64,000 nt of DNA from Solicoccozyma terricola (Eukaryota > Basidiomycota > Tremellomycetes > Filobasidiales > Piskurozymaceae): assembly GCA_001600875.1 (NCBI GenBank), contig BCLD01000016.1, positions 557,657 to 621,656 of the forward strand, given 5' to 3'. The translations under genes were made by a program, and so were the position numbers. This document shows positions 22,596 to 35,675 of this stretch, in pieces; the first letter of the stretch is position 1, and every line of letters begins with the position of its first letter. Below the pieces are notes generated by a model. That model was not told the DNA's origin. It searched no databases and saw only the letters and a program-made list of their open reading frames with translations.

Positions 22596-25500
22596 ATGAC
22601 GGACCTTGATTCGTCTGATTCGACGGTCGAGGAAAGGTTGAGACACCGCAAATCGTCTGCTACAATCGTCAAGGAATCTCCAACACCTACGGTATCATCT
22701 GAAACACCTGATGAGGTGATTTGGGGTAAAACACCTTCTGGTCATGGTGATTATCGTCTCGGAGAGTATAACCTGACAATTAATCACAACGCGAACTGAC
22801 GTTCCATGACGTTCGTACCCTTCATTTCTCCGTTCCTCCTTCCCTCCCTACTTCCTCCTCCAGTATTCAAAGTTCCTATCACTCATTCCTTTGTTCATAC
22901 CATCTCACACACAATCACAACCTCTTATCTCACCGTATTAACCATCTTATCTCTCCTATTCCAATTCGTTCTCTACTACTACCTCCCACGAGCCGCACGA
23001 GGTCCCGTATTCCTCGTCTATTTCGCATTCTGGAGAGGAAGTTACGATCTAGGTCTAGGCTGGGTACTTCGTCGACAATCCGAGAAAAAATGGATAATGC
23101 GTGTTTTAAGGAATTGGGGATGGTTGGAAATTGGGAATATTGATGAAAAACCAAAAACGGAAGGTCAAGCTTGGGCTAGATGGTGGAAAAGAGAATTAGA
23201 AGCAAAATTGGGGAAAGAAGGTTATTGTTGGGATCAAGTACCGGATGAATTTAATGCTTGGTTGATGTTTAGGCAATTGGTGGATGTTATTCTACTCAAG
23301 TGAGTTATTCAAGGCCCCGTCGTTTTTTTCTCTTTATTTCCCCCACATCGTGTGATCACAGTTGGTTGACCAAATTTGTATCGACGAAAAAACAGTGACT
23401 TTTTATCATATTCCCTCTTCGCAATCGCCAATCTTCATTTCCCATCCAACCAGTCCGTACCGATCCACATCCTACGTTGGATCGTAGGATGGACTTTGAT
23501 CGGTTTCAACCTCTGGGTAAAAATTGATGCTCATCGGGTGGTGAGTACTACTCCGTCGGGAATTCGCCGCGGTAGAGGTAAAGATAACGCCATATCTGAT
23601 GATTTTGGAACTCCGTATACAGGTCAAAGATTACGCTTGGTATTGGGGAGATGCATTTTGGCTCATCGTTCAACAGAAAGATCTGGTGTTTGATGGAGTT
23701 TATGAAATTGCTCCTCATCCGATGTATTCAGGTGAGTTGGCGGACGGGGCGTGCGCGCGGCGGCGGCGCCGCCGGCCGGCCGGAGAACCAGCGAACGAGC
23801 GAAGGGCTGATGAATCGCTGCTAGTCGGTTATGCTGGATACTATGGTCTGTCGATCGGTGAGTAGACGGATCCGACGTCCATGTACGGGAATGCTAACCT
23901 TTCTTGAGACGTGGCATCCTAGTGACCGGAAGTTACATTGTCTTTTTCGCATCTCTCATCGCGCACGCAGCTCAATTCGCTTTCCTCCTTTGGTTCGAGA
24001 ATCCTCGTGAGTTGTATAACATTCTTCATGAGACGTTTTGATTTGCACCGTAACGACTTACCAAATTGGGGCTGCTATCAGATATTGAACGTACCTATGG
24101 TGGTGGTAAAAAACCACTCGCTTCTAGGACACCTCTACAGAGAAATCCAGAGTCCGAGACTCTTTCTCATACTACTTCGCATTCGGAATTCGAATGTTCC
24201 GAAACGCCCAGTCAGACGGATGGTTAGTATCAGCATCGTCGTTTCCCATTTGGGGGGTCTGAACATAATTTACTGATTGTTTCTCTTCTACAGGTGAGAC
24301 TGACAGTGAAGCGCACGACGATGTAGAGATCGCTACTCCAGTCCAAAGTGACGTCGAAGATCCCAATGGTCGATCGTCAAACCCGCTGCCTGGTAAACAA
24401 TCCAGTGGAAATTCCATCAGGTCTCAATCTACTGTTCAGAAAAGGCAGTTGTCGTTACACGATCTGAGTAACCGATTCTTTAGGAAACCGGTGGTTGTGT
24501 TTTCCAACATTGACATGTTCAGGTACGCTCAGGCGGAGGGTGAGGCGACAACGATTCATGCGTTAACGTTTAGACCTCCCACAGAGCAACCGACTTTGCT
24601 TTCGTTTTGTTGGTAGCGTACGCTATCCTTCCGACCATCTCCCAGTCCCTAGTATCTCCAACTGGCAATTTCAACCTCGCCTTCCACTTTATGCACGCTC
24701 TCAGCTGGAGGATCTTCCACTCCTACGGTCTTGGTCTACTGCTTCGCGCACAAAGCCAGTCTAAATGGGCCGTTAGGCATTTCTTGAAGCACTATCATTA
24801 CCCGAATGAAGGGCGACATCTGTCAACCTCCGGTAATGTCGACGATGAGAAGGAGGAGGTCGTCCAGGCGGCTACGGAAGAAGCCTTTAGCAACTGGAAG
24901 GTGATCTACAACATCAGTTTGGTAATGACATATGGTGAGTGTAGAATCAGGGCCTGGTATGCTTCGCACGATCGCTCACTCCCTTTGCTACCCGCAGTAT
25001 CATTCATCTGTTTGGGGTGGAAAACCTATAACATCCCGCACGACTGGACCGTCAGTGGACAGTTGTTGAGACACATTCTTGGATGCGTGAGTTTAGTACA
25101 GGATCGTCGTAGCAAAATGATTCTGATCCACCTTGCTGCGCACAGCTTCTTGTTGCCTTGCACGTTTGGGCTGCTACATCCAGCTATGAAGTCCTCGGTG
25201 ATTTTGGCTGGCTTTACTCGGATTTCTTCTTGCTCGACCAGTACCCTCACCAGCTAGCTTATACTGGAATCTACCGGTACGCGCTCGAATCTCCCGGGTT
25301 TGCGCTACTTGTTCTGACCTTGATCTGTGACGGTTCAGCTTCTTAAACAACCCTGAACGAAGCATGGGCGGCGCAGCATTCCTGGGAATGTCTCTCATTA
25401 GCGGAAGCTACCTCGTAGCTACCCTCGCTGTCGTCTCGCACCTATCCCATTGGTGGTTCCTTTCTTTCGTCGAGACGTAGGTTTTGCACTACCTGTTGGT

Positions 25501-26834
25501 CCCTTCATATCAGCGACTGATCGTTTGCATCCCCCATTCAGCCCTCACATGGAGAAGCTCTACGGGGACCGCCTGCGCAAAGATGGCGGTCTCACCAAGA
25601 CATTCAAACAAGTAGCTGGCAAACACGTTCGGTCACTCGAGAGTCGCGCTGGAAGGCACGCCCCGGAGATCAAACGCGTTGTCAGCGAGGTGAAGGGCAC
25701 GCTCGAGAAGGTCGAGGAGAAGGTAACAGAGGCTGTTCAGGAGTTCTTGCAGCATGGTGAGTCGTCGGTGATTATTGCGCTGCGCCTCAACGCTGATATC
25801 CGGTCACAGCTCGTCCTCGCTTCAATGAAGTCGTGCAGGATACCAAGGTTCTTCTTCAACAATCTAGAGAGCATATGATCATTACGTGAGTGGTGTTCCC
25901 CAATCTGTCCTCTGGAAGTGCAATATGCTGACTTAAATGCATCCAGACGCGTCGCCTCCGACATGACTGCCTATGATTCAACCCTATACAACCTCACTTT
26001 ACCGTCATCATCTTCTCGCGCTGACAACCGGTTCTGCGTCGGTCAGCCGATTCAAGTCTCCTGGTCTGCTCCATCCAACCACTCCCGCAAGGATTGGATT
26101 GGTATTTACCGACTAGGATCTTGCAAGTCTCAGATAGTGACTCGCGTCTCTTCCATGGGAAAATGGAAACCGCTGTATGCTGAAGAGTGGGATGGTGATG
26201 AGCCACTGCAAGTGGCCACTCCGTCTCAGAAAGAGGATGCGGGGACCGTTGTGTTCCGTGGAGATGCGTTACCATGGGCACCGGGCCAGTATGAGCTGAG
26301 GCTGCATCATGATGGGAAACATAACGTGATGACCAGGTTGGCACCGTTGGAGATTTTTGGTGAGAGCGTCTGGTGTTCTCCAGTAGCTCCACGTCGAAGC
26401 TGATCGTGATTTTGTTGACAGCTCCGGAGGTATCTGCGAATCCTACGTACGCAGAGGCTCACCAATGTCTTCTCGACTTGGTATCCCTGGCATTGGACGA
26501 AGACATCAGTCTTATCCCGCATAACGCTCGAGGTAGATCGCTGTCATCGGCTACAGCCGAGGTGTCGCCGTCTACTCCCAGGGGATTGCAGGCCATCGAT
26601 CCCACCACTGCCCGCTTACCAACTGCGCCTATGGAGGACTCGGTCGGTGATCCAGACGATTTCAACATCATGGAAGAGAAGCAAGCCAAGCGTATTGTGT
26701 CGATGATCGAGCAATCATTCGGTATAGAGCTTTCTACAGATGTAGTAATCGCTGACGCGAACGTTGCGACCTTGACGAGGAGGGTGTTGGGAGCGCGGAG
26801 TCTCCAGATCAGCACGCACAGCAAGGTTCCATGA
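22596..26834 (+). CDS. CHO2: Phosphatidylethanolamine N-methyltransferase
   Basis: Catalyses the first S-adenosylmethionine-dependent methylation of phosphatidylethanolamine on the way to phosphatidylcholine, in the ER membrane. Exon 1 is 22596-22746 and exon 2 starts at 22864, reading [16 protein letters not shown], the family's entry motif. Two homologous membrane halves follow: the first with [40 protein letters not shown] and [16 protein letters not shown]; the second with [29 protein letters not shown] and [15 protein letters not shown]. The C-terminal third is soluble, with [20 protein letters not shown] and [15 protein letters not shown] segments typical of Cho2, and ends [11 protein letters not shown] at 26834. 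About ten introns. The intron at 23732-23824, inside the HPMYS-VGYAG motif, is extremely GC-rich. The start lies three bases after an N-containing C tract, but the protein reads well from this ATG. Confidence 0.95.
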
Positions 26835-27065
26835 AGGAAGGGGTCAACGGCCGGACGGTGAAAAGGTCAGCGCGCTTCGATGTGGATGGTGCCGAGGCTG
26901 TGAGAGGTGTCGGCCATGGGAAGTGGTTGAAGGAAGGATGTAGAGGGAGGGATGGACATGAAATAGAATTTCCCTGAACCCAAAGTGACTCAACATGACG
27001 TAAGGACGATCGGCCGATCCAATCTCTCGAGTCGAATGCAATCTAGTTGCACAGGTTCAACAACC

Positions 27066-28380
27066 ATGTCTTTGCACAAGCTGTCTAGCACTTCTTCACT
27101 ATATCCAAGTGCCTTCTATACCGCCCTGCTGGTATTCCATCTCTTCCCGCTGCATGCACCCTTGACCACATTCGGTTTGATCGACGCACCGTTCGGCAGG
27201 TTTTCGCAAAAGGATTCGAGGTGGAATGTGGATGGTGAGTCGCAGTCGAAGATGTCGTATCTTGCGACTTGAGGTTTGATTTCGTCCTCCCAGGCAACAT
27301 CGCATGGTTTTGCATGGAAATCGTCGCAGTGAGTTTCCTCGCCCAGGCTATTTATCCTGCAAGCTGACTCGGGTGTTCAGCCGATCACTTTCCTCTCCAC
27401 GATTAGTTCATCTGGTTCGACACCGCTGTCCCTACCAACAAAAATCGCAGCTGTCAATGTCACTCCATCATTCCACATAACCTCCTACTTCACTCACATA
27501 CTTCTCTAAAACAGGGTCTTTACGTCGGTCACTACGCTGTCCGAGCCATCATCTCTCCGCTCATCCTAGCGCCAAAACGATCAGAGCAGAATATTATCGT
27601 CGGACTCAGCGCTGCTGCTTTCAATTTGCTGTAAGCTCGAATCTTCTCTGGAGTCTTGCCCCAGGCTGATGTACATCTTCACTACAGAAACGCCTACCTG
27701 CTTGGGTCCTTCATTGCGTCGAATCCCTTGGAGGAAGGAGACTTATACTCACGAAGACTGTGGCTGGGAATAGCAGGATGGGCTTTGGGTATAGCTGGGA
27801 ACAGTGAGTGACAATCGATGCTTCAACAAGCGTTGTTCTGAGTACATTGGTATCCGGTGTAGTCTACCACGATGAGATTTTACACGATCTCCGACGACCT
27901 TCCAAGCTGTTTAAGATCATCGGCATACGATCGAGAACGGAGGAAAGCGGAAAGAGTGACAAGAAAGCGTCGAATGACAAGTACAAGATCCCACGAGGTG
28001 GGCTTTTTCACTGGTTAGCATTCCCAAATTATACATGCGAATGGTGAGTTGGCTGCGCTGCGAAAACAGTTGGCGTGAACCACGCTGACCACCACTGACG
28101 TCCAAGGTTCGAGTGGCTGTCTTACGCCTTGATGCTTTCACCATACCCACTACTGAGCGTGAAGCCAGGAGTTTTCGCCTCGCTGCCTATACCAGCAGTG
28201 ACACTGGCCATCCTTCCCAGCCAACTACTGACTCCGCCGTGGGCGTTCTTGCTTGCAGAGGTAACGAGTATGTTACCTCGTGCCATTCGTGGCGTGCAAT
28301 GGTATCGGGAAAAATTTGGCAGGGAATGGGACGACAGCGGTAGGAAGGGTGGACGCTGGATCGTGTTGCCTGGTCTGTAA
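27066..28380 (+). CDS. Polytopic membrane enzyme, 3-oxo-5-alpha-steroid 4-dehydrogenase (SRD5A) family
   Basis: Start at 27066 (MSLHKLSSTSSLYPSAFYT); an in-frame ATG at 27036 is an alternative. Five or more short introns; stop at 28378-28380. Visible features match the steroid 5-alpha-reductase fold: hydrophobic segments, APFGRFS, NIAWFCMEIVAPITF, GLYVGHYAVRAIISPLI, then the C-terminal signature with NPLEEGDLYSRRLWLG, IPRGGLFHWLAFPNYTCEWFEWLSYA (spliced) and a final WYREKFGREW. Members reduce the C4-C5 double bond of 3-oxosteroids or comparable enoyl/polyprenol substrates with NADPH. In fungi the substrate is usually not known; it could be a sterol, polyprenol or acyl chain. The nearby CHO2, 230 bp upstream on the same strand, is also an ER lipid enzyme, which is suggestive only. 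Family call is good, substrate unknown. Confidence 0.82.
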
Positions 28381-28734
28381 AAGAACATGATACCAGGACA
28401 TGGTGTAATCATATCTAGGTCGAAATGAGATTAGGGGAAGATTTTGAATGATGTGGAAAAAGAGGATAAAGAGAATGGTACAAGCATTTGCCTTCGTAAC
28501 ACAGACATAACGCGTGATTGCAGTTCTACCATATCGTGAAAGAGAAAAAAAGATGATGCGACGCCGACAACCTCGCAGGCAGCTTGCCGGCCACCACACC
28601 AACGACCCTCCTCCTCCACTCCCGCTCGAGAAAAAGACACTGATCGTCGAAAGCCAAATTCCCTCCTTAATCCTTTGAGACAGAGAATGCGACCCGCAAC
28701 GACCTCAGACAGGCAAGCCTTTTAGGGGGTGATT
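28381..28734. other. Convergent 3' intergenic region
   Basis: 354 bp between the SRD5A-like stop and the Hsp70 stop. It has no convincing coding potential and should contain the 3' UTRs of both genes. Confidence 0.5.
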
Positions 28735-28744
28735 TTACTTGGCG

Positions 28745-28811
<67 letters not shown>

Positions 28812-31569
28812 AGTCCTCGATCTCGAGCCTCTCCATTGCCTTGGCCATCTCGGCCTCGACCTGAGCCTTTGGTCCACGCTTCATCTTGGAGCCGAGTTCT
28901 GGGGAAGAAAGGGTCTGCTCGATGGTGTGCAGGTATGCCTCGAGGTCGGATTTAGCCTCGTGCTTGGCAGAGAAGTCCTTGTCGGCCTGCTTGAACTGCT
29001 CGGCATCCTTGATCATTTGCTCGATCTCGGCGGATGACAGACGACCGACAGAGTTCTGGATGGAAATCTGAGCCTTGCGGCCTGAAGCACGGTCCATAGC
29101 GGAGACCTTGAGGAGACCGTTGGCGTCGACCTCGAAGGTGCAGACGAGCTCGGCCTGGCCTCGTGGCATGGGTGGGATACCAGACAGCTCGAACTCTCCG
29201 AGGAGCCTGTTGTCACGGCACTGACTTCGCTCACCCTCGTAGACGGGGAATGAGACGGTGGTCTGGTTGTCATCGACAGTGGTGAAGGTTCGGGACTTGT
29301 TGGATGGGATAGGGGTGTTTCGGGGAAGAACGACACCGAAGACGTCACCCTGCATGGCGACACCGAGGGAGAGGGGAGCGACATCGAGGAGCAACAAGTC
29401 GGCGGTCTTGTCGGAGGTCTGGTTGGTCAAGACGGCGGCTTGAACGGCGGCACCGTAGGCAACGGCCTCGTCCGGGTTGATGGACTTGTTGAGTTGACGA
29501 CCACCGAAGTACTCGGAGACAAGGGACTGGATCTTTGGGATACGGGTGGAACCACCAACCAAGACAATGTCCTCAACCTTGGAAGCTGGGATCTTGGCAT
29601 CTTTGAGGACCTTCTCGACGGGGTCGATGGTCGACTTGAAGGCGACGGCGTTGATCTCCTCGAATCGGGCTCGGGTGATGTTGGAAGAGAAGTCGACACC
29701 CTGTGAGGGGGGCGAAGGGATAGAAAAAGTCAGCATCGGTGCGTGAGCCCACGCCTTGTCACACAACCGCAACACTCACGTTGAAAAGGGAGTCAACCTC
29801 GACGGTGGTCTGAGTGACGGAAGAAAGGGTCCTCTTGGCCCTCTCACAAGCACTCCTCAACCTCCTGAGCGCCCTTGGGTCCTCTGAGATATCGAGCTTG
29901 TGCTTCCTCTTGAACTCTGCCTGGAAGTGTTGCAAAAGCGAGTTGTCGAAGTCCTCACCACCCAAATGGGTGTCACCAGCGGTAGCCTTGACAGCGAAAA
30001 CGCCACCAGTGATGGAAAGAAGGGAGACATCGAAAGTACCACCTCCGAGATCGAAAATGAGCACAATCTTCTCCTCCTTGGTCTTGGTGTCGAGACCGTA
30101 GGCGATGGCAGCAGCGGTGGGCTCGTTGATGATACGGAGAACGTCGAGACCGGCAATGGCACCAGCGTCCTTGGTAGCGAGACGCTGAGAGTCGTTGAAG
30201 TAGGCTGGGACGCTGTATGACCGAGAGCGAGGAGATATCAACATCACGTCAGCAAAACATACTCCTATCACTTCCCGCACCAAAACCAAACTCACGTAAC
30301 AACAGCCTTCTTGACGGTCTTACCAAGCTTGGCCTCTGAGATATCCTTCATCTTGGTCAAGACCATGGCAGAGATTTCCTGAGGAGAGAATTGCTTCTTC
30401 TCGCCGAGGTAGTCAACTTGAACGAATGGAGAACCATCCCTGTCAATGACCTCGAATGGCCAGTGCTATTGGAGCGCGGAACAAAGCGAAGGGAGAGGAA
30501 ACGAGCGAGCACGAGAGAGAAAGAAACAGCGGACGGTCGATGATCAGTGCAAAATTCCCAAAACCCCATTAAAAGAAAATAACAAGAAAACCCACGTTCA
30601 TATCCTTCTTAACATCGTGATCATCGAACCTCCTTCCGATCAATCGCTTGGCGTCGAACACGGTGTTTCGTGGGTTCTAAACGATAAAATATCAGAAAAC
30701 TTGCGATACCTTTTAAAGACGGAGGGAGATACTAACCATGGCGCTCTGGTTCTTGGCAGCATCACCAATCAATCGCTCACCCTCGGTGAAAGCGACATAC
30801 GAAGGGGTAGTTCGGTTTCCCTGGTCTGTAATGAGGACATAAAAACAATCGAACGTCGAGTCAGTCATTGATGCGAAGTTTTGATTGACAAAGAAAAGAA
30901 TAAGACGATGCGAAAGGTATTGTGACGGAAGAGGACGTGCAATAGGATCGTGATCAACTCCACACGATATCAAGAGATAGATATATGATGGGGTTCACGA
31001 GCACGATAGAAGAAATGACGATGCAAGTGAAAAAACCGGGGTTAGGAGAAGAGAGCCGCGAATTCGCGATCTTCGTTGATGCAGGATAAACGAATAGTAA
31101 AGTACGAGGTTGACGAAGGGTTTCAGGTCCATCGTACCACAAAACTCGGAAAAGGGTGAGAACGAAGAGGTCAATCATCACCATCAACCATAACCAACGA
31201 ACCACTCAGATAACCCAAAAAAAAAAAAAAGGGAAAAAAAAAAAAAAAAAAAAAAACGCCCCAACCCGCCACCGACATCCAAAAAAAGGGGGAAAAAATC
31301 ACGGAAACTGTCTAAACTCACCATTCGCGATGATCTCAACTCGGTCGTTTTGCCAAACACCAACACACGAGTACGTAGTACCGAGATCGATACCTGCACA
31401 CATCGAAACACAAACAGAAATCGTAAGGTAGACATGGAAGGGGGAAGTCGTAAAGGGAAAAAGAAGGGGGAACGGAAGCACGAAGCGATTAGTTTTCCAA
31501 GTACTATTACTCGTCGAATGTATGGGGAAACGTACCGATAGCACCCTCGTAGATCTCGTCGGTAGACAT
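28735..31569 (-). CDS. SSB1: Ribosome-associated Hsp70 chaperone (Ssb type)
   Basis: Ssb binds nascent chains at the ribosome with the RAC co-chaperone. Start at 31569 ([11 protein letters not shown]), spliced to [14 protein letters not shown]; further motifs are [57 protein letters not shown] and [11 protein letters not shown] in the ATPase domain, then the substrate domain. The C-terminus reads [23 protein letters not shown] and lacks the EEVD of cytosolic Ssa-type Hsp70; with KMKRGPK this is diagnostic for Ssb. Length about 613 residues, as expected. About seven exons; the intron after VEIIAN is near 490 nt and contains A/T tracts (31217-31256), and the intron around 30470-30595 has GCGAAG/GCGAGC motifs. 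Its upstream region carries T27-G108-T21 (31648-31816). Confidence 0.96.
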
Positions 31570-32604
<1,035 letters not shown>

Positions 32605-34577
32605 ATGGCCGCCTACGATGCCTACCCCGACAATCAAACATTCTCCATCCTCGGTCTCTCGCTCTTCGCGACCACCCGGGAGGACCTCGAGCCGCATCTG
32701 GCAAGGTTGAGAGGGATGGAAGGAGTGCGGGTGGTTAGGTTGGGCGGGAATAGTTTGGGAGTTGATGCGTGTGTGGCGATTGGGGAGGTGTTGAGGGAGA
32801 AGAAGGAGTTGGAGGTGAGTAAGGGGTGAGCGTAGCGAGCAGTTGTTTCTTCGACATCATGCTCCCCGGTCATAGTGCGCTCTTCCGCGGGGCGCAGTGA
32901 GGACTATGTTCATGAGCGGCGAAAGACTATCGTCTCAAGCGAGCAGACCGAGCAATGGTCTCTCTTTGGCGAGCAGGGCGAGCAATCATCCCTCTTCACA
33001 AGCATGGCGAGCAATACTCTCACACCCGCAAATATGGCAAGACATTGTCTCTTGCCTTCCGCGACTTTGAGCTTACTATGCCTTCCTTTGTGAAGCATAG
33101 TGATCAATTTCGTTCTTCTGAACGTAGTCGAAGAGTGATGTTCTCGTTTTCTGCTGCGAGGTGAGGTTGGGTAATACTCGACTCTCTTTGGCGAGTAGAA
33201 TGAGACGGGGGTTTTTTTTTCTCCTAAGTGTAGCGAAGAGTGAGGAGAAGAGTAATGTCATGTCGGCGAGCAGAGAGCTAGCGGTAGTCGTTTTCTTGAC
33301 GAGTATCAGAAGGGATATTGTCCTGTTCCCAGGTCAGAAAGGAAAACGTTTCATCCGTTTGGAACTTTGTGTCGTTTTTTTATAAAGGAATATTTAAAGG
33401 ACGATCGCATGATTTTAAAAAGTGCTGAATCGATTTCTTCCCATGCCCCTCGTTTCCCATCCATCCCATCCCATCCCATCCCCTCCTCTTTTTTTTTTTT
33501 TTTCCTTTTCCTTTTCGCAACCAGGTCGCCGATTTCGCAGACATATTCACCGGTCGACTAATCTCCGAGATCCCACTCGCCCTCTCCGCTCTGTGCGATT
33601 CACTATCCGATCACACCACGTTAACGACTTTAGACCTATCTGACAATGCTTTCGGTGGAAGATGCGCAGACGCTATGGTTTCATTCCTTTCAACGAATCG
33701 ATCACTCCAAGTATTCCGTCTGAACAACAATGGACTTGGGATATGGGGTGGTCAAGTTGTTTCGAAAGCAATACATGATAACGCTGAAAAAGTTTTAAAA
33801 AATGGTGGAATCCCCGAATTACGTGAGATTAGTTGTGGTAGGAATCGATTAGAGAATGGATCAGCACCGAATTGGGCTACTGCTTTTAAATCATTACCGA
33901 ATCTTGAATGTGTTCGATTACCACAGAATGGTATTCGAATGGAAGGTATTTCCGCACTTGCAATTGGACTTCAATCATGTCCGAATTTGAAAACATTAGA
34001 TTTACAAGATAACACGGCGACTGAATCAGGTAGTAAATCCATCTCAATCTCTATCCCATATTGGACTCGACTTGAAACACTCAACCTTAGCGATTGTTTA
34101 ATCGGACCACGTGGTGGGATTCACATCTCAACAGCACTCTCACTAGGTCATACCCCGAATCTCAAGGTTTTGAAATTACAATATGGGGAATTCGACGCTA
34201 GGACTTTACATATCTTGGCTAAAGCGATAAGTGAACATTTGAAAGGATTGGAGAGGTTGGAAATTAATGGGAATAGAGCGGATCCGGAGGGAGAATGTGT
34301 GGAGAGGGTTAGAGAGGCTTTACAAGGGAATGGATTTGATGATGCGTTGGATGAATGTGAGTTTTGGGCGAGTCGATGTGGGTGTGGGTGGATGGTGGAT
34401 GTTGATTGCCGTACACCCATCACTACACCAACAGTGGATGACATGGAAGATCCAGAGGAAGAAGAAGAAGAAGAATCATCTTCCGAGTCGGAATCAACGA
34501 AATCGAGCGTTTCAATCTCCAATCGAATCGAAGTATTAGCTGTATCAACGACAACAGCCACCAACGTTTCTGTATAA
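32605..34577 (+). CDS. RNA1: Ran GTPase-activating protein (RanGAP)
   Basis: Stimulates GTP hydrolysis on Ran in the cytoplasm, maintaining the RanGTP gradient used in nuclear transport. Exons 32605-32814, 33525-34356 and 34435-34577 join in phase to 394 residues. Eleven or so leucine-rich repeats are visible, with LRLGGNSLG-like, TLDLSDNAFGG, FRLNNNGLG, REISCGRNRLE (the Arg-containing loop resembling the catalytic arginine region), VRLPQNGIR, TLDLQDNTA and LEINGNRADPEG. The acidic tail LDDMEDPEEEEEEE, typical of the family, appears only after removing the 78-nt intron 34357-34434, which would otherwise read through in frame. Intron 1 (32815-33524) is 710 nt, about ten times the local norm, and carries repeated GCGAGCA motifs. 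The Ran gene itself lies 9 kb downstream. Confidence 0.94.
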
Positions 34578-35553
34578 ATAAAAAAGACGTGGGGGTGGCG
34601 AATAAAAACCAACTGATGCGACAACAATTAAATTCCCCGACGTTGTAGTCTTGCGTCTCGCCTTGGTGGAATAACATTAGAACAGGTATAGATGGTTGGT
34701 AGAGGGAGAGGAGACGTGGGGGGTGGTTAGACATGACATTACATGTTTTTGTGTTTTGCTTGGGATATATTATAACGAACTGAGAGTGGGGGGAGCCCTC
34801 CCCTCCCTCCCTCCCTCCCCTGTATGACACTATGACGTGTCACCCTCCCCTCCTATCCCAACTATCACGTGTCACCCCTCCCCCCCTCCCTCCCTCCCTC
34901 CCCCTCCCCTCCCCCGCTGTGTGGCGCGTCGCGTTCCCGCTACGGACCACCCATGGATCCAACACAGGAAGCAGTAAATACATTCCACACCACACCACAC
35001 ACACACCGTAACACACTCTCTCGGTCTCTCCTACGTCCCACATCCTCCTCCTCCCATTCCCTCGTACATCTATCCAACCCACCGAGTTCCCCCCGCAACC
35101 ACCCACCACCCCACACCCTTCGGTTTCACAAGTCGGGATTTCACCGGAGTTGTTTGCAGTGCAAAAGTGCATATTTAACGGGCGTTTTCCGATATACGCA
35201 CCGGTAAATATCCCCAGACACCTAGAACATTCATATTTGGGGGGGGAATTCCACAGATAAGTGTTGGTTAGATTCCCGTGGTGAGTCGTTGGAACTGGTT
35301 CGTTCGTTCGTTGATGGCGGGCTGGGGAAGGGGGACAAATGAGTCAGGGGGAAGTAAGAGGAGATGGGAATGAAATTATACTGATGGGGTTCCGATGATC
35401 ATTTCCCTTTCCCCTTTTTCCCACCATTGTTTCCTTTTCGTCTTCCGCCATCTTTTGATTCTATATTTCAGTCTTTCGTACAACTCGAGTGTCATCACCA
35501 TTTCACCCAAAACCCAACCCAACCCCGCTCCATCCGCCCCACCCACATCCCCC

Positions 35554-35646
<93 letters not shown>

Positions 35647-35675
35647 ACCCCCCAACCCCCACCAAAACCCAAATC
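34578..35675. other. Intergenic region and leader upstream of the MRN1-like gene
   Basis: 1.1 kb. It holds pyrimidine-rich CCCT repeats (34798-34915), a 32-bp-spaced direct repeat ACTATSACGTGTCACCC (34829-34845 and 34861-34877) and a C92 tract at 35555-35646 just before the start codon. Proline-coding frames over the C tract are artefacts. No other gene supported. Confidence 0.55.
35555..35646. repeat. C92 homopolymer in the leader of the MRN1-like gene
   Basis: Ninety-two consecutive C, ending 29 bases before the start codon at 35676. In the sense of the gene it is a C tract, like most of the long tracts here. Confidence 0.95.

Noticed and set aside
28735..31569. Cytosolic Ssa-type Hsp70 assignment
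   Set aside because: The C-terminal EEVD is missing and the tail matches Ssb, so the Ssa call was dropped.
34148..34627. 159-codon frame antisense to RNA1
   Set aside because: Mirror of RNA1 leucine-rich repeat and acidic-tail exons; Ser-rich product arises from the GAA/GAG codons on the sense strand.
35427..35675. N-terminal extension of the MRN1-like protein through the C92 tract (polyproline)
   Set aside because: The open frame results from the tract. The ATG at 35676 follows it directly and starts a sensible protein.
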